64,000 bases of DNA from Akebia trifoliata (GCA_017979445.1 CM030705.1:10578679-10642678), one strand, 5' to 3'. Shown: positions 35,174 to 47,545, numbered from the stretch's first letter. The notes: generated from the letters alone by a model not told the origin. Program-made: numbers and translations.

Positions 35174-38080
35174 GTTTCAGTACTTTTGCAAGTATTGCTG
35201 CTGCCGCCTTCTCCCCCCCACCCCACACACACACACTGTTGTCTGATATTTTTCTGTTAACAGAGCAATTTTTTTGAACACCTCATTGATAATGAAGTGA
35301 ATCACAGTTTGGCATCAGATTCAAGCTCAGTTTCTTGTTATAAAAAATGGTATTTTTATTCGATCCAAGATTTTGGATTTCAATTTTGAAGCTAGGAATC
35401 TAATGATTGTCCATTTTAAAAGCTTTTGATCAAGCTAAATTTTTTTAAATCTAATCCAGGCCATGAAGTTTAGAGGGCTGTGTTATTTGGCCAATGTGGC
35501 AATTCATGTGCGTGCAACAAGTCTTATTAAGGGTGGGAAGAAATTAAAGATTGAATGTTGAAGACAAGGGAGGGCTTTTAGATTTTTTTTTTTTTTTTCA
35601 TTAGAGAAACAGATAATTCTCTTTCCCACTCTAAAAATAGCTATTCATCACACCCTTATGGAAATAGAGAATTCTCAGTAAAAATGACTTGATTCTTTAT
35701 TTCACTACTAATTAGTGTGATGGTTTTTCTTTTTTCCTTTACGTGGCTAAGCTCTTTTGACAACCTGCTCCACACACAACTACCACATATTCATAGGTAA
35801 ATTTCTTGGAAAGTTTTATCGGTAGGCTTAATAAAATTGTATAGCTAGAGAGGCCCTCTTTAGCGGTTTTTAGGGTTACGAAAAGGGAAACCTAGTAACA
35901 TTTGTTATTTATTTTTTCAATTTTTGGGAGATTGGTGCATTTTAGCAACCCCCGACTTTATAAATAGTGATCTCTAGGACTATAAAATTTATGAGAAAAT
36001 AGTGATTGTTCTTGTTCTAATCCGTGGGCATAGGCACACTGTTGAACTATGTAAATCCTTGTGGGTGTTTTTGTCTCTTTGTTGTTTCATTTTTTCACAG
36101 ATTGTTATAGTCGATATAAAAAAATTGCCCCTCTTAACATGATGATGGAATACGATTTGTACACCTAATCTCAAATTTTCGTATGAAACTTTGATGTCTA
36201 ATAGAAATATTGCAAAGAAACTCTATTGGATGGTCGTCATGATGCCTAAAAGTATCAGTGGATACTTAGGCCTTGTCTGGATACACCTCTTCGTGCAAGA
36301 GCAAGTTTTTGGAGTTTCACACCAACAAAAATGTCAAGGAGTTCTATCCAAACATTTGCTAGCTCCCCACAGGAGCAGAAGTCGTCAAGAAGCTCTTCCA
36401 AACGTAGTGTTAGTTATCTCATATATTCGAAAATGATTAGTTGATTTTGAGTCTACCATCATAAACATGTTCACTTTTCAATTCAATTATGGGTAGTGAA
36501 TAAATGCACTTTAACTAAAATTAGAATCAAAAGAGTATAGAAATTCTATTCGTTTTGGTTACTTCTACCTCTTTGTGCAAACATTTCATTTTTTATTGGC
36601 CACCCCTTCTCAATCTAAATCAAAAGCTAAGACTTCAAATCGTAATTTTCTATGATTTTTTTTCTCAAAAATTTGGTTTGATTTAAGAATCCATTATTGG
36701 TATCATAGTAATAAATTACAAATTACTATTCTTTCTTTCAATAAAAATAATTGTTAATCGGTCTATATGATTTGAACGTAACTCACAATTAGTAGACAAT
36801 CCATACTCAAAACTAAAACCAATAAGAATCGGAATAGATATTTTATTGGGATTTGGATTTTGGTTATTATGTGAAACCGAACCAAAATCCCCCCGTAGAC
36901 ACTCCTAGTCGTACCTAATGGTGGCAATGGGTCGGGTCGTGTTTGTGTCGTGGTGAAGTAAGGGTATTATAAAAATTTATCAAATCCAAATAATCGTATC
37001 AAAAACTTAAACCCAAACCCAACCCATTTATAAATAGGTATCCCTAATCCAACTCATATATAATATATTTAATAAAATTCTAATCTTTATTGAAAAAAAT
37101 AAGTTCTATTTCCATCACCAAAAAATGAAACAAATATACCATGACTAAAAATAATGTCATGCAACTGTAAACTAAGTTCAATGGTGAAAAATAATTTTCT
37201 TTTGATTTTTTATTTTCAAAGTTAATAGAATTTTGTCCTTTATAACTTGTGACATCAGATCATGTTTTTGAATGCCATAAGGTGATGCGGTCAGAAAACT
37301 TTCCTTACTTAGAAAGAAAAGTGTATTTCATTATCACATGAGACATACTAGTCTTATTAAGTAAGATCTTGAATTTTCCTCACGGTCAAACACTGCATAC
37401 CTCTAGATTTTAATGAAAAAAATAGACTAAAAAATTATAAATATAAATAAATAACTTAGTAAGAAAAGTGTTTTTTCTTTCCCAAACTATCATTTAACCA
37501 TTTATTACTTTAAAAATATCTTAAAACATTATTTATATGTTATAGAATTTGAAAAAAAAATCATATTACGAAAAAATGAGTAATTTACAAAGTTTTTAAA
37601 TAATTATTGATTTAATTAAAATTACACATTAACGACAAAATAACTAAACATATCAAAACGGGTTAAGTTGGTTGACGCCTAGAACCCAGACCTGATCCAT
37701 TTAATAAATGTATTGGACGGGTTGACACTATTATGACCCAAACCCAATTAGGCTTGACCCAAATCCACTTCGTATTGTTTTTGAGTGGTGTTGAGATTGC
37801 CATTGTGTACCGCGGCCTTTAACAACTTATAATAGTGAGTGTTCCCCGTTTGGTAGGCATCTAGAGGAAGTAGGTTGGTGGGAATGGCGTTTTTTATTGG
37901 TTGTTTGAAAAGGAAAGGACTGGTTGTAGATCACCCGTTACTTACTAGAAAATCCTTTCTCATACTACATTTTTGTGATTGCACTTCAAAATATTTTTTA
38001 AAAAAAGTCACACTCAATATTTTTTGTTCTTCCTCAAACCTGCCAACAAAAAATGTTAATCTCTCTATCTATATGCTTTA
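35174..38080. other. Downstream flank of copy A, duplicated at 45,230-50,190
   Basis: Shared blocks include 35,340-35,530 with 46,930-47,090, 35,960-36,240 with 47,860-48,140, 36,660-36,790 with 48,320-49,230, and 37,840-38,065 with 49,905-50,180. It contains an F2 element fragment (37,190-37,385) and a hAT-like stretch starting tggcaatgggtcgggt near 36,925. No gene is recognisable. Confidence 0.6.
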
Positions 38081-38084
38081 AGAA

Positions 38085-38310
38085 TCGTGATAATCTGACG
38101 ACCCACGTGGCACACTCAATCTACTCTCCTACGCGACAAGTTCAAGAGCCATAGATGTATATGCCCTAAGATACGAAATTATACTTTCCCATACAATGTG
38201 TATCTCGAGGGAATCATGTATCCCTAGACGTACAGATTTACGATTCTGAACTTGTCATGTCGAGAGAGTCGATGTGTGCCACCTTGGGTAGTCAAATTAT
38301 CGTGACTCAT
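38085..38310. mobile_element. Hairpin MITE family F3, copy 2
   Basis: The arms cgtgataatctgacgacccacgtggcacactcaatctactctcc and gagagagtcgatgtgtgccaccttgggtagtcaaattatcgtgac are inverted to each other and to the copy at 18,265-18,505. Confidence 0.65.
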
Positions 38311-38358
38311 GCTTTAATTCTTCAGTCTAAGCATATCTGTAGGTAAAGTCGTTAAAAG

Positions 38359-38828
38359 TAAGGCTGGCAATGGGTCGGAGAATACCCATCTACCTGACTC
38401 ATTCAACCTAAATAAATCAAGTATGGGAAAGATTTTTCTACCCGATTAAGAATTCGTGGTAATGTTACCCGATGCCCATTTACCTAAAAGTTATGTAGGG
38501 TCGGGTATGAATATACATCATATACTACCTAATTACCTGACAACAAAAGAAAATTTTCATATGTTTTTTATAAATATATGTAAATAATTAATTTAAAATT
38601 ATATAATTTTGTTATTAAAGTAAAAAAAAAAAATTAGATGAGAGGATGAAAATTTGGGTGACCCAAGAATCGATTAAAAAATCGGATATGATTATCTACC
38701 TAAAATTTGGATTTAGGTATTATCCTAAAATTCAGATAAGAAACTAAGTGAGGGTATGTATGTTTCAATTCGGGTATGAAATCGGTAAAAGTCTTACCCA
38801 ACCCATACCCGACCCATATCCAGCCCTA
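38359..38828. mobile_element. hAT-like MITE, 470 bp
   Basis: The left end TAAGGCTGGCAATGGGTCGG is inverted at the right end (cccgacccatatccagcccta). Flanks gttaaaag and gttggacg agree at 5 of 8 positions, compatible with a decayed 8-bp duplication. Confidence 0.6.
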
Positions 38829-38906
38829 GTTGGACGAGAGGATACTAACGTTCTTTATAAAGTGGCTAATTTTAAAATCCTAAACTCCAAAAAAAAAGAA
38901 ATCAAG

Positions 38907-38949
<43 letters not shown>

Positions 38950-38951
<2 letters not shown>

Positions 38952-39341
38952 GACGGTTCAGCAGCCCTAAAGTTTGCCAAGTTTGGTGCCAAACATTTTT
39001 CAAAATATGGGTTAGAAGCTTTGGAATGAGCTGATTTTTTGTGAGCATGATCTTATCTCTATGAAGAGGAGATCATCCTCACCAAAAATCAGCCAATTCC
39101 AAAACTTCTAACCCCATTAAAAGTGATTTACAAAAATTGGATGGTCCACGATTCTTCAACTTGTAAACTAGGGTTAGAAGTTTCAAAATGAGTTGATTTT
39201 ATGTGAGGATGATCTCTTCACCATAGAGATCATCCTCACAAAAAATCAACCAATTCCAAAACTTCTAACCCCATCAAAAGTGATTTACAAAAAATGTTTG
39301 ACACCAAACTTGGCAAACTTTAGGGCTGCCGAACCGCTCTC
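38950..39341. mobile_element. Hairpin MITE M3 inside (TA)n
   Basis: The ends GGGACGGTTCAGCAGCCCTAAAG and, inverted, GAGAGCGGTTCGGCAGCCCTAAAG continue as inverted repeats to ccaaacattttt. Two gaggatgatctc-type hairpins form the core. (TA)n lies on both sides (38,914-38,949 and from 39,342). Confidence 0.85.
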
Positions 39342-39367
39342 ATATATATATTATATATATATATATA

Positions 39368-39746
39368 GGGTTACGTTCCTAAGATTCATATTGCGACTCA
39401 CATTGCGACACACCGTTTTGTCTTATATGGGCAAAAATGTTTGGAATGAGTTGATTTTTTGTGAGGATGATCTCTGTGATGAGGGGATCATCCTGGCAAA
39501 AAATCATCCCATTCCAAAACTTCTAACCCCATCAAAATTGATTTACAAAAATGGACGGTCTATAATTTTTCAACAAAAATTGGACGGTCTAGAAGTTTCA
39601 TAATGAGCTGATTTTTGGCAAGGATGATCTCCTCACCATAGAGATCATCCTCACAAAAAATCAGCCCATTCCAAATATTTTTGCCCATATAAGACAAAAC
39701 GGTGTGTGTCGCAATGTGAGTCGCAATATGAGTCTTCGGAATGCTG

Positions 39747-39750
<4 letters not shown>
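39368..39750. mobile_element. Hairpin MITE M4 inside (TA)n
   Basis: The terminal repeats (gggttacgttcctaag at left) share attcatattgcgactcacattgcgaca with the inverted right end. These termini differ completely from M3, only 26 bp away, yet the double-hairpin core is the same. (TA)n is on both sides. Confidence 0.85.
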
Positions 39751-39784
<34 letters not shown>

Positions 39785-39787
<3 letters not shown>

Positions 39788-39896
39788 TAGCACTCCAACT
39801 TTTATTTATTCTTAATCATTCACTTTTTTTTTTTTTTTAATTAAAATATAATAAATAAAAGTTGAGGTGCCAATAGCAGCTGTCTTTAAATAGTTG
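39785..39896. mobile_element. MITE family F4 upstream of copy B
   Basis: About 110 bp with arms ttagcactccaacttttatttatt and aataaataaaagttgaggtgccaatag, inverted to each other. The family consensus is visible as TTGGCACCCCAACTTTTACTTATT. Other copies: 40,592-40,692, 41,659-41,768, 52,601-52,714. Confidence 0.7.
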
Positions 39897-40591
39897 ATTT
39901 CAATGATTTGAATTTGTCGTTTTGTAGATATTTGGGATTTCCTTAGAGAAAAAAAAAGATTTAACTAACTTCCACCAAGTAATTTTCTCAAGAAAACTCC
40001 CCCAATGACCATGTGTGTTCACATAGCAGATATAATTAGACATTTCGATGTAACCTGATTTGCATCCTTGAAATTATATCAGAAACTCTATAATATTGTG
40101 ATCTGTCCTGCAAGAAAATAATAGCTGAACGTTTTCAAATATTGTGATCTCTCTCAAAGTACACGTAGTACTTCATCATTTGATTTGATTTATTTTCAAT
40201 CCAACTCCTCCACTACAATCCCTCTGAGTCTCAATCAGATTTGCAGTTAGAGAGTTGAGACTTTAGAGAAACTGATGTCTCAATCCCTCTGGATTGTTCG
40301 TTCGATTCTTTGTTCCAAAACCAGTCGAAGTATCTACACAAGCTTGGCAATTACTCGCAAATATCTAGGGCATAATTGGTGAGACGTTTGTTGCCGAGCA
40401 TAATTGCTAGGGCAGGAGCCAGGAGGTGTGTTCTTACCAATTATTAAATCTTCTTTGTCTCTTCCTATTGGTAGCAAGCCAAATGATCAATCCTATTGGT
40501 AGAAGCTTGGTTCATATCTCATGCAATCTCAGTTACAGTTACACTCATTTCAACAGTTTCAAAAAAATTCGAAATCTACCACAAACAATGT

Positions 40592-40692
40592 GAGAACTGC
40601 TACTGTCACCCCCAACTTTTATTTATTGTTAGTATATTCTTTGTTTTTAATTGGGTTGTAGTAAGTAAATGTTGGGTGCTAATATCACTCTC
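40592..40692. mobile_element. MITE family F4 in copy B intron 1
   Basis: The arms ctactgtcacccccaacttttatttatt and agtaagtaaatgttgggtgctaatatcac are inverted to each other. About 100 bp, non-coding. Confidence 0.65.
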
Positions 40693-41187
40693 ACCTATGG
40701 AATGACCCGTGTAAATATTAAGTCATTGAAAGTATGTAAATATATTATATCTATTTAAATTGATAAAATAATAGTTATTACTTTCTATTAGCATTACATG
40801 GTTAAGATTTTTTTTTTTTCTTAAAAAATTTCAGAAATTTTGAATTCAATTTTGATTAGTTAGAAATATAAATTGAGTTGACTCGATCAAATCATCTTTT
40901 TTGGATGAGTCAATAAAACTTTGTCGAATCAACCGATTTTTAATATTTTTTGATTAAATAATTCATTTTGAGTAACTTACAAACCAAGTAAGAGAATTAC
41001 AAACCAAGTTAAATGTTTTTCTTTTAATTAACTCGGTTGAATCAATCGATTTTTTTTTTTTTTTTTTTTTTATAAAATAATTAATTTTGAGTAACTTATA
41101 TATATATTTTTAAAAAATTGATCTCTAGTTCAAACATCTTCTAACCCACCTATAAAAAAATTATAATTATTTGATAAAATGTAAAAA

Positions 41188-41546
41188 AGCCAAAATCCTA
41201 ACCAATATTCTAGACAAAGTTTTGTCTTATATGGCTAAAAAATTTCAAAATAGAATGATTTTTTGTGAGGATGATCTCTATATTTAGTAGATCATCCTCA
41301 CAAAAAATCAACCAATTCTAAAACTTCTAACCTCATGAAAAGTGGTTACAAACTAACAGTAAAAATTTACAGTCAACGATTCTTCATCTTATAAACTAGG
41401 TTTAGAAATTTCAGAACTTACTGATTTTTTGTAAGGATGATTTTCTTATCATAGAAATCATCCTTACAAAAAATCAACCCATTTAAAAAATTTAGCCCAT
41501 ATAAGACAAAATGCTTTGTCTAGAATGTTGTATAGGATTTTGTCAT
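41188..41546. mobile_element. Hairpin MITE M5 in copy B intron 1
   Basis: The ends ccaaaatcctaaccaatattctagacaaag and, inverted, caaaatcctatacaacattctagacaaag match those of M2. The core is the usual pair of hairpins. A short (TA)n follows on the right. Confidence 0.8.
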
Positions 41547-41658
41547 CTATATATATATGAAATGAGGTTGTATGGATCAAAGGACCATCTATCTCTGTGG
41601 ACCACATCTCTATAGACGATTTTTTTCCATCGATGATAATGATATAACATTGTATAAT

Positions 41659-41768
41659 AGAGCTACTATTGGCACCCCAACATTTACTTATTACAATGCA
41701 ATTTAAAACGAATAATATGTGTGTATGGTTAAGAATAAGTAAAAGTTGAGGTGTTAATAGAAGTTCTC
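41659..41768. mobile_element. MITE family F4 in copy B intron 1, second copy
   Basis: The arms agctactattggcaccccaacatttacttatt and aataagtaaaagttgaggtgttaatag are inverted to each other. A half copy (right arm only) follows near 41,975-42,013. Confidence 0.65.
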
Positions 41769-43938
41769 ACAATTTTTTCCTAGATTTCGATTTTTTGGGT
41801 TTAGTATTTTATATAAGTCTAATCATAATTGTAGGCAACGACTAGTATTGTTTGAAAGAGTATTATAAATTTTTGTAATGTTGAAATTATTATTTGTGTC
41901 GAACCTTTGTAATTTTTGAAGAATGTGTTTTAATCTTTCATTAGAGTGTGATAAATAATTTAAGAAATTGGTGTGTAATAACTAAAAGTTGGGGTGCCAA
42001 TAGCAACTCTCTTGTATAAGTACACACTATAGTAACTTTAGAATTGCGAAAGGGTAGTTTTGTCTTTTTAAAGTTGATAATGGAAAGATATTAGGCCATC
42101 GACAAGGAGGATGAGAGGATTATTGGACGAAAATACATAGATGTTAATAGGGCTCAGATATGTTTGGAGTTTTAACGTACCCTTTTGGGCCCTCAGGCTG
42201 CCGTTGCCCCAGCTCGACCCTTCCACCCGCACAGGGGTACCCATTTTTTGGACCCCTAGGGGGCCTATTCCCCAAATCACAAGTCCCAAGGTTTGAACCC
42301 AAGACATGTGTTGGCTCTAATACCAAATGATACAAACACGATCAATATGCCAAAAATACCTTGCTGTGAATGGTGTGCAAAATTAAACACATATAACTTT
42401 GGGGTTGTAACAGTTACTCATGTTGCATTAGGTCACATCATGTACCATAGGCACATTCATCATGTATTTTCATTCCAAGTAACTATTTACTTTTTCATGG
42501 TCCTGTCTCGGAGATCACTTTTATATGATTATGTTTGAGCGTTCATAAGTCCTATCTAATTAATTGTACTAATTTGAATATCCAAATAATATGTGTAAAA
42601 TTAGCAGGAAATTAAGTTCTCAATATAATTTTGTTCTACAATCTTGTTCACTTGATGTTTGAATTTGTCATCACTTTGATATCTGTATGACTTATTTGAT
42701 GCTCTTGTGTGATGTATTACAGTCCGCAGGTAGCTCAAGTGCTCTTTTCCTAACTGCTGCAGCTAATAATTAACGTGCTGTGCCTAAAATTAGCAGAGGA
42801 ACTTGGGGTCAAAATTTCAAGTCCATGGCTTTCTTGGTTCAAGGCTGCAAGTTTACCTGCAATTGTTTCTCTTATAATTACTCCATATGTCGTATATAAG
42901 ATCTTTCCGCCTGAAACCGAAGACACGCTTGATGTCGCTGCTGTAGCATCAAGGAAGCTGGAACAGATGAGTCCAATCACAAAGGATGAATGGGTGATGA
43001 TTGTTACAATGCTTCTTGCGGCCTCGTTGTGGGTCTTTGGGTAAGCATCGAGTGCCTTATTTATGATAGTTTATACATCTGTATATGTGAATCATCGACT
43101 ACATTTTTGCTTTGTTAAGGCCTTGAAACACTGATAGAGATTGGTGTGTGAGCGTGCAGAGAGGCTATTGGTATTTCAAGTGTTCTTGTTGCAATGCTTG
43201 GTCTTTCCGTACTTCTACTATTGGGAGTGGTGGACTGGGATGATTGCTTAAATGAAAAATCGGCATGGGATACCTTAGGATGGTTTGCAATTGTCGTGGG
43301 CATGGCAGGCCAACTTACAAATCTTGGTATTGTAGCATGGATGTCTAACTGTGTGGCCAAGGGCCTCCAATCTTTCTCATTGAGCTGGCCAGCAGCATTT
43401 GTTGTTCTTCACACAGTTTATTTCTTCATCCACTATATATTTGCTAGTCAGGCAGCTCATATTGGAGCCTTGTACTCTTCATTTCTTGCCATGCACATGG
43501 CTTCTGGTGTGCCTGGTGTATTGGCAGCACTAACACTGGCGTTCAATTCATGTCTTTTTGGTGCAATTACACCTTACAGTAGTGCTCAGGCTGCAGCTTA
43601 TTATGGAGGTACAGCCTTTTATCTATAAAATATTTTTTTTTTTTTTTTTTTTTTGCTTGTTTTCAAATTAATTTCTCTATTTTCAGTCTCCTAGTATTTA
43701 ATAACAGTTACAACACATTCTTTTGTCATATCTCAGAATCTTATAGCTTGTTGGATAATTTTCATTCATGTCGTAGAGGCATAAAAACTAATAATCTTTC
43801 TTTTCCTTTTTCTTCTATAGCTGGTTATGTTGATGCCGCTGACTGTTTCAGACTGGGCATTATAATGGCCATAATCAATATTGTGATCTGGGGAGGAGTT
43901 GGGACCATCTGGTGGAAGTTTTTGGGTTTTATTAAGTT

Positions 43939-45229
43939 GGGAAAATTATAAAAAAAAACCAAATATAATAATTATTTAAAAAAAAAGTACAAATTTTATG
44001 AAAATTATGAAAAAGGTAACAAACCGGCCATGTAAGGGCCGGTTTTTTCTCTCTCCATTTTTTTCTCCATTTTTATTTTTTTTAATTTAAAAAAATCGAA
44101 TTTTTTATACTCTAACCGGTCATTCAATGTCCTCTACATTTCTCTCTCCTCTTTCTCTCTCCTTTTTGTTTTTTTAATTAAAAAAATAAAAAAAATTCAT
44201 TCTAACCGGTCATTCAATGTCCTCTAAATTTCTCTCTCCTCTTTCTCTCTCTCTTTTTGTTTTTTTAATTAAAAAATTCAAATGTTTTCATTGCCATTCC
44301 ATGTCCTCTCTCTCTCTTAAATTTAAAAAAAAAAAACGAATTTTTATATTTTAAATGGCATTCAATGCTAGCTAAATTTCTCTCTTTATTTTTTAAATTA
44401 AAAAAACAAATTTTTACATTTTAAACGACCAATCAATGTCCGTTGAATTTCTCTCTCCTCTTTCTCTTTCTCTCTCTATTTTTTAAATTAAAAAAAAAGG
44501 AATTTTACATTCTAAACAGTTATTCAATGTCCATTGAATTTTTCTCGGAATTTTTTTAAAATGAAACTACCATTATTCAATGTCCGATGAATTTTTCTCT
44601 TCACTTTTTTAAATAAAAAAATCGGTTAGAATGTAAAATTATGGTTTTTAAATTTTAAAAAAAAAATAGGAGAGAGAAATTTAGAGGACATTAAATGGCA
44701 ATGTAAACATTTGATTTTTTTAATTAAAAAACAAAAAGAGTGTGAGAAAGAGGAGAGAGAAATTTAGAGGACATTGAATGGCCGGTTGGAATGAATTTTT
44801 TTGATTTTTTTAAATTAAAAAAACAAAAAGAGAGAAAGAGAAAGAGGAGAGAGAAATGTAGAGGACATTGAATGGCAATGTAAATATTTGATTTTTTGAA
44901 TTAAAAAAATAAAAAGAGAGTGAGAAAGAGGAGAGAGAAATTTAGAGAACATTGAATGGCCGGTTGGAATGAAATTTTTTTGATTTGTTTAATTAAAAAA
45001 ACAAAAGAGAGAGAGAAAGAGGAGAGAGAAATGTAGAGGACATTGAATGGCCGGTTAGAGTGTAAAAAATTTGATTTTTTTAAATTAAAAAAATAAAAAA
45101 AGAGAAAAAAATGGAGAGAAAAAAACCGGCCCTTACATGGCCGGTTTGTTACCTTTTTCATAATTTTCATAAAATTTGTAATTTTTTGTTAAATAATTAT
45201 TATATTTGGTTTTTTTTTTTAATTTTCCC
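43939..45229. mobile_element. Mutator-like foldback element at the copy B stop codon
   Basis: 1,291 bp, starting GGGAAAATTAT and ending ATAATTTTCCC. It is flanked by a perfect 9-bp duplication tattaagtt (43930-43938 and 45230-45238), the hallmark length of Mutator-like elements. Nearly the whole element is two inverted arms. Each arm carries a small palindrome (ccggcc...ggccgg) near its end and repeated ttcaatgtcctct..atttctctctcctctttctctc subunits. No transposase is present. Confidence 0.92.
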
Positions 45230-45777
45230 TATTAAGTTTCAGTACTTTTGCCAAGTATTGCTGCTGATGCTTTTTTTTTTCCCACTGTTATCTGATATTT
45301 TTCTGTTACAGGTGCAATTTTTTTGAACATCCCATTGATATTGAAGTGAATCACAAAGATTAGGTAAAAGATTAGGTAGGCTTAAATTTGTTGAATAGTT
45401 TGCTTAATGATGATGGTGGTAGCGATAGATATCCTAAGAAGATCTTTCAATCATTGTGAAAAGCTGCATGATCATCAAAATCGAGAACACTTGCTTTTTT
45501 TTTTTTTTTTTTCCCCCAAAACCATTCATCTTCAAGTCCTTTCACTTCTATGATAAATTATTTTTAATGGATCAACCTTAGCTTCAATCCATCGTTTTCA
45601 ACACGTGGGTTGGATGGATCGAAGGATCATGTAGAGACTGGACCGAGCCTCTAATTTGGGCCATGTGGACAACAACATAGATCCAAATGACACCTCTGTC
45701 CTCTACAATTAAGGGCTTAGATTAGGTTTGAATTATTATTATTTTTTTCTTTTGTAAAAATGGTTTTTTTTATTCAA

Positions 45778-46933
45778 GGGACAATTATCAAAAAAATATC
45801 AAAAAAAAAATTATTTATCAAAATAAATCTAATTTTTAAAAATTTTCAAAAAAGATACAAAACCGATCTTTTAAAGACCGGTTTTTCTCTCTCCTCGATT
45901 TTCCTCAAGACTTTCTCTCTCCTTTAATATTTAAAATTTTTTTTAAAAAAAACCGATCTTTGAAAGACCGGTTTTTCTCTCTCTTCATTTATTTCTCTCA
46001 TCCTTTCTCTCTCCTCTATCATTTAAAAAAAACGAATTTAAAAAAAAAGGTTTTTCTCTCTCTTCATTCATTTCTCTCACCCCTTTCTCTCTCCTATTAT
46101 TTTTAAAAAAAAAAACGAATTTTTTTTAAAAATTTTTTTCTCTCTCTTCATTCATTTCTCTCACCCCTTTCTCTCTCCTATTATTTAAAAAAAAACGAAA
46201 TTTTTTTTAAATATATTTTTCTCTCTCTTCACTTATCTCTTTTACCCTTCTCTTCTCTTCTCTCCAAAAGAATTATTTTTTTTTTTTTTACTTTTTCATC
46301 TTCTTCTTCTTCATCTTCTTCTTCAACTAACGTAAATAAAAAATTTGTTTTTATTATTTTATCTTAAGATCTTGAGATCTCAAGATAAATGAATGAGAGA
46401 AAGAGAAAAATATATTTAAAAAAAATTTCATTTTTTTTTAAATAATAGGAGAGAGAAAGGGGTGAGAGAAATGAATGAAGAGAGAGAAAAATCTTTTTAA
46501 TTTTTTTTTTTTAAATAATAGGAGAGAGAAAGGGGTGAGAGAAATGAATGAAGAGAGAGAAAAATCTTTTTAAAAAAAATTCATTTTTTTTTTATAAAAA
46601 TAATAGGAGAGAGAAAGGAGTGAGAGAAATGAATGAAGAGAGAGAAAAACCTTTTTTTAAAAAAATTCGTTTTTTTTTAAATGATAGAGGAGAGAGAAAG
46701 GATGAGAGAAATAAATGAAGAGAGAGAAAAACCGGTCTTTCAAAGACCGATTTTTTAAAAAAAATTTCTTTTTTTTTAATATTAAAGGAGAGAGAAAGTC
46801 TTGAGGAAAATCGAGGAGAGAGAAAAATCGGTCTTTAAAAGACCGGTTTTGTATCTTTTTTATAAAATTTTAAAAATTGGATTTATTTTGATAAATAATT
46901 TTTTTTTTTTGGTATTTTTTTGATAATTGTCCC
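45778..46933. mobile_element. Second Mutator-like foldback element
   Basis: 1,156 bp, starting GGGACAATTATCA and ending TGATAATTGTCCC. It is flanked by the perfect 9-bp duplication tttattcaa (45769-45777 and 46934-46942). The arms are inverted, with a ccgatctttnaaagaccgg palindrome near each end and tandem tctctcttcattcatttctctcaccc subunits. Same design as the element at 43,939. Copy A at 35,350-35,380 shows the matching site without it. Confidence 0.92.
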
Positions 46934-47159
46934 TTTATTCAATCTAAGATTTTGGATTTCAATTTTGAAGCTGGTGATCTAATGATTGTACATTTTAAAA
47001 GCTTTTAATCAAGCTAATTTTTTTTAAACCTCATCTGGACATGAACTTTAGAGGGTTGTGTTCTTAAGGGTGGGAAGAAACTATATTTTTCAAAAAAAAA
47101 AAAATTCTAAAAACCCTGATTTTTAGATTTTTTTTCCCTAGAGAAACATTTTCATTCCT

Positions 47160-47545
47160 TATTAAGATAGTAAGATTTTAAGCCTTACTTACTAAGGGTT
47201 GTTTTGCTCATACGGATTACCCCATCAGTAATCCAACACCACAGTCCTCTAAGTTACTTTGAAAAACCCAGATCCAAAAAATGAATTTCAAAAAAGAAAT
47301 TCTTTGAACTTGAAGAAGACTTTGAAAATGGATTGCTACAGAACTTCCACATATTTCTCAAATCAAAAATAAAAATTCAACTGTGAAAGATAACTATTTT
47401 TGGATTATTTTTTTCGAAGTTCATAGAATTTTATCCTCTACAACTCTAAAGCATTGGATGATGTTTTTCGATTCCACAAGGTTAGCCCAAGTACCCTTAG
47501 TGATGGCGAAGTCCTTACTACGTTAGTAAGGCTAGTCGGACTCTT
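47160..47545. mobile_element. MITE family F2, copy 3
   Basis: It starts agtaagattttaagccttacttactaagggttg and ends cttactacgttagtaaggctagtcggactc, inverted to each other. This is the most complete copy of the family in the window, about 385 bp, with no ORF. Confidence 0.65.

Larger units (their letters stand above)
40289..43951 (+). pseudogene. Dicarboxylate translocator copy B, pseudogene
   Basis: Exon 1 survives as fragments at 40,289-40,538. The transit peptide is gone, about 270 nt between the ttactcgcaa and attggtgagacg segments are deleted, small insertions are present, and the 5' splice site cag/gtagtc has become cagttac. Exon 2 (42723-43040) carries a 4-base insertion that creates AAT TAA, an in-frame stop after the TAAA codons. 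Exon 3 (43160-43608) and exon 4 (from 43821) are otherwise intact with GT-AG borders. Exon 4 lost one base before the native stop, so the frame reads into a transposon and ends at 43,951. Intron 2 is shortened to 119 bp. Intron and exon sequences are closer to copy C than to copy A. By family it would have been an inner-envelope dicarboxylate carrier. Confidence 0.9.
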
